A stretch of DNA of 18,594 nucleotides from Candidatus Sungbacteria bacterium RIFCSPHIGHO2_01_FULL_50_25 (GTDB taxonomy: Bacteria > Patescibacteriota > Minisyncoccia > Sungbacterales > HO2-52-23). Below, piece by piece: positions 1-7,215 of the stretch; positions within the stretch are counted from its first letter, which is position 1, and every line of letters begins with the position of its first letter. The notes beneath the pieces are model-generated. The model made no database searches. It saw only the letters and a list, made by a program, of their open reading frames with translations, and was not told the DNA's origin. The stretch lies in assembly GCA_001822215.1 (NCBI GenBank), contig MHQD01000004.1, positions 1-18,594 of the forward strand, read 5' to 3'. A program made the translations under genes and the position numbers.

Positions 1-1899
1 CTCGTCTGCAAACAAGAACTCCGCGAGCGCTTTCGCAAGCTCGGTCTTTCCGACACCGGTCGGCCCCAAAAACATGAAGGAGCCGATCGGACGGTTCTCT
101 TCCGCGATCCCCGCGCGCGAGCGCCTCACTGCGTTTGCGATTTTTTTAATCGCCTCGTTCTGGCCGATCACGCGCTTCGTCAAATTGTCCTCCATCCGTA
201 TGAGGCGAGACGCTTCAGTTTCAATAATTTTTGTCACAGGAATTCCAGTCCAGCGCGCGACGACATCGGCAATATCCTCTTCGATTATTTCGGCGCGAAG
301 GAGGTGGCGCGATTTCTGAAGCTTTTTCAATTTTTCTTCTGACTCGCGAAGCCGCTTTTCCGCTTCGGGAATTTTGCCGTAGCGAAGCTCGGCGACTTTC
401 CCCAGCTCGCCCGCGCGCTCCGAGATGTCTGATTCCTGGCGCGCGCCGTCAAGCTCTTTTTTGAGCGCGCGGATGTCGACGATCATTTCTTTTTCCTGCT
501 TCCACGCAGACTCAAAATCCGCAATGCTCTCCTGCAACGCGGTAATTTCTTTTTCAATATCCTTGAGGCGCGCCTTCGCTTTTTTATCCGATTCTTTTTT
601 CAAGGCTTCGCGCTCGATTTCAAGCTTCATGATTTTTCTCCGCGTCTCGTCAATCTCTTTCGGGAGCGAGTCCATCTGGAGCCGCAGGCTTGATGCGGCC
701 TCGTCGACAAGGTCAATCGCCTTATCGGGCAAAAAACGCTCCGTGATATAGCGCGAAGAAAGGGTGGATGCGGCGACTAGCGCGGCATCGGTAATCCGTA
801 TACCGTGATGCGCCTCGTACTTCGGCTTGAGGCCGCGAAGAATTGAGATCGTATCCTCCACAGACGGCTCTTCAACGTATACTGGCTGGAACCTGCGCGC
901 AAGCGCGGGGTCGCGCTCGATATAGCGCTGATATTCTTTCAGGGTTGTCGCGCCGATCGCATGGAGCTCCCCCCGCGAGAGCGGAGGCTTCAGCATATTT
1001 GACGCATCCATCGCGCCTTCTGCTGCGCCGGCGCCGACAATCGTATGAAGTTCATCGATAAAAACGATGAATTTCCCTTCTGCGCGCTCTATTTCGCGCA
1101 AAATCGCCTTCAGGCGGTCTTCAAATTCGCCGCGGTATTTTGTCCCCGCGATGATAGCCGCAAGATCTATTGAAATCAGCTCTTTTTCCTTGAGCGTTTC
1201 CGGGATGTCGCCGGACACGATTCTCTGGGCAAGCCCTTCCACAATCGCCGTTTTTCCGACGCCGGCTTCTCCGATGAGCACCGGATTGTTTTTTGTCCTG
1301 CGCGACAAGACCTCCATGACGCGGCGTATCTCTCCGTCGCGGCCGATCACGGGATCAAGCTTTTCCTGGCGCGCAAGGCGCGTGAGGTTTCGCGCGTATT
1401 TCTCGATGACGTTATATTTTGTTTCCGGCTCCGGATCCGTGATTCGCTGGCCGCCGCGAAGCTCCGCAAGCGCTTTCAAGACGACTTCCTTATTGATGCC
1501 TTCGCGTTCAAGAATCTCGCGAGCGCGCGACGGAATCTCGATGAGCGAAAGCAAAAGGTGTTCGGTCGAAATAAATTCGTCTTTTAATTGTGCCGCCTCG
1601 CGGTGCGCCTGCTCGATCGTCTTTGCAAGATCCTGCGTAAGATACACTTGTCCGATGGGGGTCGCGACCATGGCGCCCCGCGGCATCGCATCAAGCGCTT
1701 CGAAAAGGCGGTCTACAAGAAGCGAAACGTCAACTTCCAAGCGCTCAAGAATCGAATCAACCGTCCCTTCTTCCTGCAGCACAAGCGACGACAAAAGGTG
1801 CAACACGTCTATCTGCTGGTGCGAACGCTCTAACGCCAAATCGTGCGCTTTTTTAAGCGCCTCTTGGGCTTTAATGGTGAATTGTTGAAATGGAGGCAT
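1..1899 (-). CDS. clpB: ATP-dependent disaggregase ClpB, N-terminal 633 residues (runs off the window)
   Basis: Hsp100-family AAA+ chaperone that, with DnaK/DnaJ/GrpE, pulls polypeptides out of aggregates in the cytoplasm. Visible in order: Clp N-domain repeats (about residues 5-145), first ATPase domain with Walker A GEAGVGKT (210-217), Walker B FIVFIDEL (277-284) and an arginine-finger region RDPALARRF, the long charged middle coiled coil (about 395-535) that separates ClpB from ClpA/ClpC, then the start of the second ATPase domain with Walker A GPTGVGKT (about 612-619). The window edge cuts it about 14 residues later; family members are about 850-870 residues. The ATG at 1899 gives the standard N-terminus. 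No clear Shine-Dalgarno is seen. It has its own promoter about 280 bp upstream and a structured leader, and is separate from gatA. Confidence 0.97.
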   Translation of the reverse strand, partial: MPPFQQFTIKAQEALKKAHDLALERSHQQIDVLHLLSSLVLQEEGTVDSILERLEVDVSLLVDRLFEALDAMPRGAMVATPIGQVYLTQDLAKTIEQAHREAAQLKDEFISTEHLLLSLIEIPSRAREILEREGINKEVVLKALAELRGGQRITDPEPETKYNVIEKYARNLTRLARQEKLDPVIGRDGEIRRVMEVLSRRTKNNPVLIGEAGVGKTAIVEGLAQRIVSGDIPETLKEKELISIDLAAIIAGTKYRGEFEDRLKAILREIERAEGKFIVFIDELHTIVGAGAAEGAMDASNMLKPPLSRGELHAIGATTLKEYQRYIERDPALARRFQPVYVEEPSVEDTISILRGLKPKYEAHHGIRITDAALVAASTLSSRYITERFLPDKAIDLVDEAASSLRLQMDSLPKEIDETRRKIMKLEIEREALKKESDKKAKARLKDIEKEITALQESIADFESAWKQEKEMIVDIRALKKELDGARQESDISERAGELGKVAELRYGKIPEAEKRLRESEEKLKKLQKSRHLLRAEIIEEDIADVVARWTGIPVTKIIETEASRLIRMEDNLTKRVIGQNEAIKKIANAVRRSRAGIAEENRPIGSFMFLGPTGVGKTELAKALAEFLFADE

Positions 1900-2173
1900 A
1901 CATTCGACAATGCGTTTTCCCGGCACGCGAGTTTTATCCAGCGATAAAACTCGCTAAGAGCCGGCGGCGCTTCTTTTGCTTCGCAAAAGACCATGCAATC
2001 GCCGCCTCTATTGCCGGTAAAACGTATTGCTTCTCTAGAAAAGTAACTTTTCTCTCAAGTATATGGGGTAAACGTTCTTTGACCGCCTTGTCCCGTATGT
2101 TTTCAAAAGCAGCTTTCCTCGTTTAAAAGATAATTATATTTTTATAACGCGCTTACTCGTAAAATGATTTTGT
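1900..2173 (-). promoter_or_regulatory. Long structured 5' leader of clpB
   Basis: About 270 bases without a convincing gene. It holds several inverted repeats: a perfect 11-bp stem with 6-base loop at 1927-1954 (arms GCGAGTTTTAT / ATAAAACTCGC), ending 27 bases from the start codon; a nested structure whose outer arms GGCGGCG (1963-1969) and CGCCGCC (2000-2006) enclose the inner stem TCTTTTGC / GCAAAAGA (1972-1990); and an AGAAAA / TTTTCT hairpin at 2037-2053. None is followed by a T-run, so these are not intrinsic terminators. A regulatory role (thermosensor-like or attenuation) is inference from position next to a heat-shock gene. Confidence 0.5.
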
Positions 2174-2179
2174 TAAAAC

Positions 2180-2208
2180 ATTATACACGAAAAAATTTGA
2201 AAAATCAA
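2180..2208 (-). promoter_or_regulatory. Sigma-70-type promoter of clpB
   Basis: Read on the minus strand, TTGATT (2208-2203), a 17-base spacer and a perfect TATAAT (2185-2180) form a near-consensus vegetative promoter pointing at clpB. The -35 hexamer overlaps the gatA stop codon (2207-2205). Predicted transcription start is near 2173, which implies an untranslated leader of about 270 bases. No CIRCE operator or sigma-32 motif was seen. Confidence 0.75.
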
Positions 2209-3767
2209 GAGGGCGAAGAGGCAAGAATGCGCTCGATGCCACGCGCGGCGCCAAAAAGCGTTTTTTCGTCAAACCACGGAGAAATCATCTGCATACCGAA
2301 CGGGAGTTTCTTTCCGCCCTCCGCCGGAACAGTGCCGACGGGAAGAGAAATTCCGGGAAGCCCTGCGAGATTTACGGCGACCGTATAGATATCGGCGAGA
2401 TACATGGAAACGGGATCGCCCGTCTTTTCCCCGAATCGGAACGCAGGTGTCGGAGTTGTGGGCCCGATCACGATATCGACGTCGCGAAACGCGCTCTCAA
2501 AATCCGAAGCGATTTCCCGGCGGACTTTCTGCGCCTTCACGTAATACGCGTCGTAGTATCCGGCGGAAAGCGCATAGGTCCCGAGAATAATCCGCCGCTT
2601 CACTTCAGGCCCAAACCCGCGCGCGCGGGTTTTTGAATACATCTCAAAAAGATTCTCTTCCTCCCGATCGGGAACACCATACCGAATGCCGTCAAAACGC
2701 GCGAGGTTCGCAGACACCTCGGACGGAACAACGATATAATACGCGGGAAGCGCGTAGGACGAATGCGGCAAAGAAATTTCTTTCGCAACAACACCTTCTT
2801 TTTCAAGCAACTTCAAAAGCTCCCCGATCCGCGATGCGATTGCCGGATCAAGACCCTCTCGAAAATATTCTTTTGGAACGCCGATCCGAAGGCCTCGAAG
2901 CGCAAAACTTTTTTCGGCTTCCTCATACGAATGATGGACCGACGTTGCGTCAAATTCGTCCCCTCCCGCAATCGCAGAAAACATAATTTCCGCATCCCGC
3001 ACTGTTTTTGCAAAGGGCCCGATCTGGTCGAGCGACGAAGCCATCGCAATAAGGCCGTGCCTGGACACCCTGCCGTAGGTCGGCTTCATGCCGACAACCC
3101 CGCAAAACGATGCGGGCTGGCGGATCGAGCCGCCTGTATCAGAGCCGAGCGCGCCCAATGCCATGCCCGTGGCCACTGCCGCGGCCGAACCGCCTGACGA
3201 GCCGCCGGGCACGCGGGACTCGTCGCATGGATTTTTTGTGGGGCCGAATGCGGAATTTTCAGTCGAAGAGCCCATGGCGAATTCATCAAGATTTGTTTTT
3301 CCGATGATGATTGCGCCTGCCTCCTTAAGTTTTCTGACAACGGTTGCATCAAAACCCGCGGTATAGTTTTCAAGGATCTTCGAGCCTGCGGTCGCGCGCT
3401 TCCCCTCAACAAGAATATTATCTTTCAAAGCGATGGGGATGCCGAAAAGCGGAGAGGTCTCTGGAGCATCACGGAGAATCGCATCTTTTTCTTCTGCCTC
3501 GCGAAGCGCGTCTTCATATACATCGAGAAACGCATGAATATCCCGATCCCGCTCATGAATAACGGAAAGACAATCAGACACAAGATCCCTCACGTTCACT
3601 GCGCCACTCCTCAACGCATGCCCCGCTTCCTCGATTGTAAACCCCGTTAGATCCCCGCCCTTAAGGACAGGGTTTTTATTCTGCTTTTGATATACCCGTT
3701 TTTCGTCTCCGGCCTCTGAGCCGAAGTTTTCAGGGTCTAACGGGGTAAACAGAGACGGCCGCTTCAT
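2205..3767 (-). CDS. gatA: Glutamyl/aspartyl-tRNA amidotransferase subunit A, with an in-frame palindromic-element insertion
   Basis: Amidase subunit of GatCAB: releases ammonia from glutamine so that GatB can convert mischarged Glu-tRNA(Gln) and/or Asp-tRNA(Asn) to the amide form. The amidase Ser-cisSer-Lys triad is visible as Lys115 (ALKDN), Ser190 (GGSSGGS) and Ser214 (DTGGSIRQ). From memory the S. aureus triad is Lys79/Ser154/Ser178; the offset of 36 equals the number of inserted codons here. The start at 3767 overlaps the gatC stop as ATGA, so translation is probably coupled. Residues 9-44 come from a 102-bp element plus its 6-bp target duplication. Without them the protein begins MKRPSLFTIEEAGHAL, a normal GatA N-terminus, and is 484 residues, the usual family size. 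gatB is not in the window. Confidence 0.96.
   Translation of the reverse strand: MKRPSLFTPLDPENFGSEAGDEKRVYQKQNKNPVLKGGDLTGFTIEEAGHALRSGAVNVRDLVSDCLSVIHERDRDIHAFLDVYEDALREAEEKDAILRDAPETSPLFGIPIALKDNILVEGKRATAGSKILENYTAGFDATVVRKLKEAGAIIIGKTNLDEFAMGSSTENSAFGPTKNPCDESRVPGGSSGGSAAAVATGMALGALGSDTGGSIRQPASFCGVVGMKPTYGRVSRHGLIAMASSLDQIGPFAKTVRDAEIMFSAIAGGDEFDATSVHHSYEEAEKSFALRGLRIGVPKEYFREGLDPAIASRIGELLKLLEKEGVVAKEISLPHSSYALPAYYIVVPSEVSANLARFDGIRYGVPDREEENLFEMYSKTRARGFGPEVKRRIILGTYALSAGYYDAYYVKAQKVRREIASDFESAFRDVDIVIGPTTPTPAFRFGEKTGDPVSMYLADIYTVAVNLAGLPGISLPVGTVPAEGGKKLPFGMQMISPWFDEKTLFGAARGIERILASSPS
3643..3744. mobile_element. Miniature inverted-repeat element, copy A (102 bp), inside gatA
   Basis: On the minus strand it begins CCCGTTAGA (3744-3736) and ends TCTAACGGG (3651-3643), a perfect 9-bp terminal inverted repeat with a looser match just inside. 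It is flanked by exact direct repeats GTTTAC at 3750-3745 and 3642-3637, which read as a 6-bp target-site duplication. The length is a multiple of three and the sequence is open in the gatA frame, encoding roughly PLDPENFGSEAGDEKR... through ...GGDLTG. No transposase is encoded. Palindromic, so its own orientation is undefined. The Rickettsia palindromic elements are the nearest functional analogy; no sequence relation is claimed. Confidence 0.75.
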
Positions 3768-4069
3768 GATTCAAAAACGTTTGGCACTTCTATATATGAT
3801 TTTTTCGATGCGCGCGCCGCGCGCCGAAGCTCATCCGCCTTCCCCTCGAGGATCCCGGAGCCCTCGTGATCTTTGCGCATGATATTCGACATCCGGGTGC
3901 CGCCTGACATCGGAACGGTGGACGAGGTGTCTACTTCATTGAGCGCTTCGACAAACTCCAAAATTGCGGCGAGCTCTTTTCCGAAACGCTTTTTTTCGTC
4001 GTCGGTGAGGTCTATCCGCGCCAATTGTGATATATGCTCAACCGTTTCTTTTGAAATCATACTCGTCAT
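3764..4069 (-). CDS. gatC: Glutamyl/aspartyl-tRNA amidotransferase subunit C
   Basis: Small subunit (101 residues) that wraps and stabilises the GatA-GatB interface in the GatCAB complex. The N-terminus shows the family pattern of a helix VEHISQLARIDL followed by DDEKKRFGKELAAILEFVEALNEVDTS and a conserved proline-containing stretch, and the usual C-terminal LRRAARASKK region where many homologues have LR-DE. Start at 4069 overlaps the ligA stop (ATGA); a second in-frame Met at 4060 is possible. Its own stop overlaps the gatA start. The chain ligA-gatC-gatA is therefore one translationally coupled block. Confidence 0.93.
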   Translation of the reverse strand: MTSMISKETVEHISQLARIDLTDDEKKRFGKELAAILEFVEALNEVDTSSTVPMSGGTRMSNIMRKDHEGSGILEGKADELRRAARASKKSYIEVPNVFES

Positions 4070-6135
4070 TCGCCGATCATTGATAAAAATTCTTTTTCGC
4101 TCGCCACCTTGACGCCGAGACGCTTCGCGTCGTCCAGTTTGGAGCCCGGATCCTCTCCTGCGACCACAACGCTCGTTTTTCTCGACACCGATCCTGAAAT
4201 ATCGCCGCCGAGCTCCCGGATCCGCCGCTTTGCCTCATCGCGGGTCATCGCGCGAAGCGCGCCGGTCAAGACAAACGTGAACCCGGCGAATTTCTTCGGC
4301 TTCCGGGATACCTTGGCTTCTTTTGGATGGACGCCGGAATCTTTCAGTTTTTTCAAAAATGCTTCGTTTTCTTTTTTCCGGAACCATTCGAAGAGCGACT
4401 GTGCGACTACGCCGCCGATGTTCGGAACCGAAGAGAGCTCACTCTCCGAGGCCGCGCGAATCTTCTCTAACGTACCAAAATGGCCCGCAAGGTCAATCGC
4501 GGTTTCCTCTCCGACATGCAAAATTCCGAGTGCGAAAAGAAATCTCGGAAGCTCAATTTTCTTTTTCTCCCGGATGGAGCGGATGAGATTTTCCGCGGAT
4601 TTTTCGGCAAACCGCTCCAGGGGCGCGATATCGCCTTCTTCAAGGGAAAAAATATCCGCCGGATCCTCGACAAGTCCCTCATCGATGAGGCGGTCAACGA
4701 TTTTCGGCCCGAGCCCTTGGATATCGAACGCGTTTTTTGAAACAAAGTGGTAGAACCGCTCGCGCCTTACAAGCGCGCATCGATCCGGATGAAGAATTTT
4801 GTGCAAGACTTCTCCTTTCGGCCGAACCACGGGCTCGCCGCAAAAAACACGGGGCATATGAAACGGCTTTAATCCTTTCAGACGGAGATTTTTAAGAACA
4901 CGGACCACATCCGGAATAACGTCTCCGGCGCGCTGAATAATCACGGTGTCGCCTGCGCGGACATCGAGGCGCTCGATCTCGTCCATGTTGTGCAAAGTCG
5001 CGCGGGAAACAGTGACGCCGCCGACATCGACAGGTCTCAGGTGCGCAACTGGCGTCAAGACGCCTGTCCTGCCGACCTGCACCTGAATGTCTTCGACTAT
5101 TGTCGTTGCCTCGCGGCCCGGAAACTTGAATGCAACAGCGCCCCGCGGCGCTTTTCCGACAACGCCGAGCTTGTCAAAAATCGCGTTTTCGTTCACCTGT
5201 ACGACAACGCCGTCAATAAGAAACGGGAGTTTATCGCGGATAGAAAAAATATGCTTCCAAAATGCCTCAACATCCGAAAGATCATGGCATTGCTTCGCAT
5301 GCGGGTCAGTTCTAAACCCAAGTAATTTCGCAATTATATGCTCTTCTTCATGCGTGCGCTGTCCAAGATTAGTGACGATATCATAGGCAAGAAAATCAAG
5401 GCGCCTCGAGGCCGTAATTTTTGAATCGAGCTGGCGAACTGATCCGGCGGCGATATTCCGGGGATTTGCAAAAAGCGGCAATCCCCTTTTTTCCTGCTCG
5501 CGATTAAGCGCATCAAACGTATGTTTTGCCATATAGACCTCGCCTCGGATCTCGACAGTGCGCCCGAGATTTTTTACCGCGCGGACCGCGCGCGGATACA
5601 GGGAAGCGAGCGCACGTATTTCGCGATCCTGCTCCATACCGTCTCGAAACCCGATTGCGAGCGGAACCGATTCAATCGTCTTTATATTTTCCGTGACGTC
5701 CTCGCCGACCTTGCCGTCTCCGCGGGTTGAAGCGCTTTTTAACACTCCGTTTTCATAGACGAGGGAAATCGCAAATCCGTCGATTTTCAACTCCGAAAAA
5801 TAATCAAGCTCCTCCCCGCGCGAAAGAAGTTTTTTGATCCTACTCTCCCATTCTGCGAGCTCGCGGGAAGAAAACACATCTCCCAAAGAAAGCATCGCCG
5901 CCCCATGGCGGATTTTTTTAAACCCCTTCAAAACCGCGCCCGCGACGCGCTGCGAAGGGGAATCTGCGGTTACGAGTTCCGGAAATTCGTCCTCGAGCGC
6001 TACGAGCTCATGCTTCAAAGAGTCGAGCGCCTCATCGGAAATCTCCGAGCGATTAAGGACGTGATAAAGATAGCGGTGATGATCGATTTCTTTCCGGAGC
6101 TTTAGGATCCTTTCTGCCGCATGCCGTCTATCCAT
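4066..6135 (-). CDS. ligA: NAD-dependent DNA ligase LigA with a degenerate zinc finger
   Basis: Seals nicks in replication and repair using NAD+. Domain order: Ia NMN-binding region (Tyr24, His25, Asp34, Asp38 retained, but Leu37 stands where E. coli has Tyr35), adenylation domain with active-site Lys117 in ELKIDG, motifs RGEVYM, ANPRN and IDGVVVQV, OB fold (VGRTGVLTPVA), zinc-finger region, helix-hairpin-helix repeats and a C-terminal BRCT domain (about 613-689, with VLTG and SRKTSVVVAGEDPGSKL). Only two of the four zinc cysteines remain (FCGEPVV and HPDRCALV); those equivalent to E. coli Cys408 and Cys426 are missing. Length 689 is slightly above the roughly 670 typical. It follows the PilX-like gene by 5 bases and overlaps gatC, so it rides on the pilus operon. 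Confidence 0.96.
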   Translation of the reverse strand: MDRRHAAERILKLRKEIDHHRYLYHVLNRSEISDEALDSLKHELVALEDEFPELVTADSPSQRVAGAVLKGFKKIRHGAAMLSLGDVFSSRELAEWESRIKKLLSRGEELDYFSELKIDGFAISLVYENGVLKSASTRGDGKVGEDVTENIKTIESVPLAIGFRDGMEQDREIRALASLYPRAVRAVKNLGRTVEIRGEVYMAKHTFDALNREQEKRGLPLFANPRNIAAGSVRQLDSKITASRRLDFLAYDIVTNLGQRTHEEEHIIAKLLGFRTDPHAKQCHDLSDVEAFWKHIFSIRDKLPFLIDGVVVQVNENAIFDKLGVVGKAPRGAVAFKFPGREATTIVEDIQVQVGRTGVLTPVAHLRPVDVGGVTVSRATLHNMDEIERLDVRAGDTVIIQRAGDVIPDVVRVLKNLRLKGLKPFHMPRVFCGEPVVRPKGEVLHKILHPDRCALVRRERFYHFVSKNAFDIQGLGPKIVDRLIDEGLVEDPADIFSLEEGDIAPLERFAEKSAENLIRSIREKKKIELPRFLFALGILHVGEETAIDLAGHFGTLEKIRAASESELSSVPNIGGVVAQSLFEWFRKKENEAFLKKLKDSGVHPKEAKVSRKPKKFAGFTFVLTGALRAMTRDEAKRRIRELGGDISGSVSRKTSVVVAGEDPGSKLDDAKRLGVKVASEKEFLSMIGE

Positions 6136-6140
6136 ACACG

Positions 6141-6614
6141 TTATGGCGCAGCACTTGTATAAATAAGCTCAAATGCGCGGCGGACGAATCGCGAAGCGCC
6201 GGGGCCGCAGAAAGACTGTCCGGTGACTTTAAGCGAATTATCCGCAAGACCGCCCCCGATGTCCGACTTATCCATCCTCACGGAATAACACCCGCCAGAA
6301 AGAGCATTTGAATCAATAAAACTCGGATTTATAACCGGAACGCAAGGCGACCCAAATGAGGAACAAAGAATTCCACGCACCCGATCATCATAAAGCGCTT
6401 TCTCAATCCCTTCGTCTGCCGCGTAGAGAGCGACAAAAGAGCTCGTAAGCTCTCCCGCGATATAGATCTGCGAAAACACAATGGTAAACATTGCGTAGCT
6501 GATCGAAGAAAGCGCGGCAAGGATAGACACCGCAAGAAGAAGCGTAACGCCCGAGCGGGGATTTTGCCGCGCGCTTACTGCTGTTTTGCTCCAAACCTTG
6601 AAAAAGAATCGCAT
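6141..6614 (-). CDS. PilX-like minor prepilin / pilus-associated membrane protein
   Basis: 157 residues. A basic leader (about residues 1-21) ends at Gly22, followed by VTLLLAVSILAALSSISYAMF, a hydrophobic segment with the look of a class III prepilin signal but with Leu rather than Glu at +5, as in PilX/GspK-type tip pilins. A conserved-style segment AGELTSSFVALYAADEGIEKALY follows, then a periplasmic/extracellular domain with four cysteines (two close pairs) that could form disulfides. It lies 6 bases after the PilW-like gene and 5 bases before ligA. Assignment to the PilX/GspK group is from the missing Glu5, gene order and the AADEGIE segment; no specific function can be read off. No Shine-Dalgarno is evident. 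Confidence 0.75.
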   Translation of the reverse strand: MRFFFKVWSKTAVSARQNPRSGVTLLLAVSILAALSSISYAMFTIVFSQIYIAGELTSSFVALYAADEGIEKALYDDRVRGILCSSFGSPCVPVINPSFIDSNALSGGCYSVRMDKSDIGGGLADNSLKVTGQSFCGPGASRFVRRAFELIYTSAAP

Positions 6615-6620
6615 AAAAAT

Positions 6621-7214
6621 TTACGGAAAATCGCGGATACGCTGGGTAATGGACGTCTGCAAATCCATGGTGGAATGTGCAACGCCTTTCGGGTCGATCG
6701 CGCTCACCTTCAGATTAATCACTATCCACGGCTGGCCGTCGGTTGACCCCGGGGAAGCGGTATTGCCACGCGGGACCATCCGAAAACGATCAACCGTCAC
6801 TTCGTCCGCGCTTAGCGATATCGCGCTCGAACAATCCGCGCTGCTGATTGCGCCGGTCGTTTTTTTAATGCGCATGAGCCGTTTTACTCCGCCCGCATCC
6901 GTATCAATAAAATATCTCCGTTGCGATCCCGCGGGAGTGGACGCGACAAAATTGATTTCATCGGTGCCGGAGTCGCCGCACTCGTTCGGAGAAATAAGCT
7001 TATATTGAGTCCCGACACGCATCTCTTTCGTGATGAGTTCGAGCGAATAACGAATATTGTCGATCGCGGCTTGCGTCCGCTGAATTTTTGCCTGCGCTTT
7101 TGAAACCGCGATCATAATCGAAACTGCGGAGATTGCAAGCATGGAAAATATCCCGGTTGCAACAACCATCTCAATCAATGTAAACCCGGTTTGCTTGTTT
7201 TGAAACTTTTTCAT
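6621..7214 (-). CDS. PilW/GspJ-like minor prepilin
   Basis: 197 residues from the ATG at 7214, chosen because GGAG lies 5 bases upstream and the start sits one base after the stop of the preceding gene; an upstream in-frame Met at 7250 would add 12 residues. The signal is a textbook class III prepilin: short basic leader MKKFQNKQTG, cleavage before Phe, FTLIEMVVATGIFSMLAISAVSIM with Glu at +5. The helix continues amphipathically (KAQAKIQRTQAAIDNIRYSLELITKEMRVG), a pattern typical of PilW/GspJ proteins, and is followed by a beta-rich C-terminal domain. It probably forms part of the minor-pilin tip complex that primes pilus assembly and is processed by PilD encoded upstream in the same cluster. 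Confidence 0.82.
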   Translation of the reverse strand: MKKFQNKQTGFTLIEMVVATGIFSMLAISAVSIMIAVSKAQAKIQRTQAAIDNIRYSLELITKEMRVGTQYKLISPNECGDSGTDEINFVASTPAGSQRRYFIDTDAGGVKRLMRIKKTTGAISSADCSSAISLSADEVTVDRFRMVPRGNTASPGSTDGQPWIVINLKVSAIDPKGVAHSTMDLQTSITQRIRDFP

Positions 7215-7215
7215 T

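Noticed and set aside
1890..2126. A 78-codon plus-strand ORF in the clpB leader
   Set aside because: It consists largely of the hairpin arms read as codons, has no recognisable domain, and overlaps the clpB start and promoter-proximal leader on the other strand.
1900..2210. CIRCE/HrcA operator or sigma-32 promoter upstream of clpB
   Set aside because: No TTAGCACTC-N9-GAGTGCTAA match or heat-shock -10/-35 was found; the promoter seen is a standard vegetative type.
3643..3744. The gatA N-terminal segment as a genuine targeting or prepilin domain
   Set aside because: No hydrophobic helix follows the Gly-Phe-Thr motif, and the whole segment is explained by an element with inverted repeats and a target duplication.
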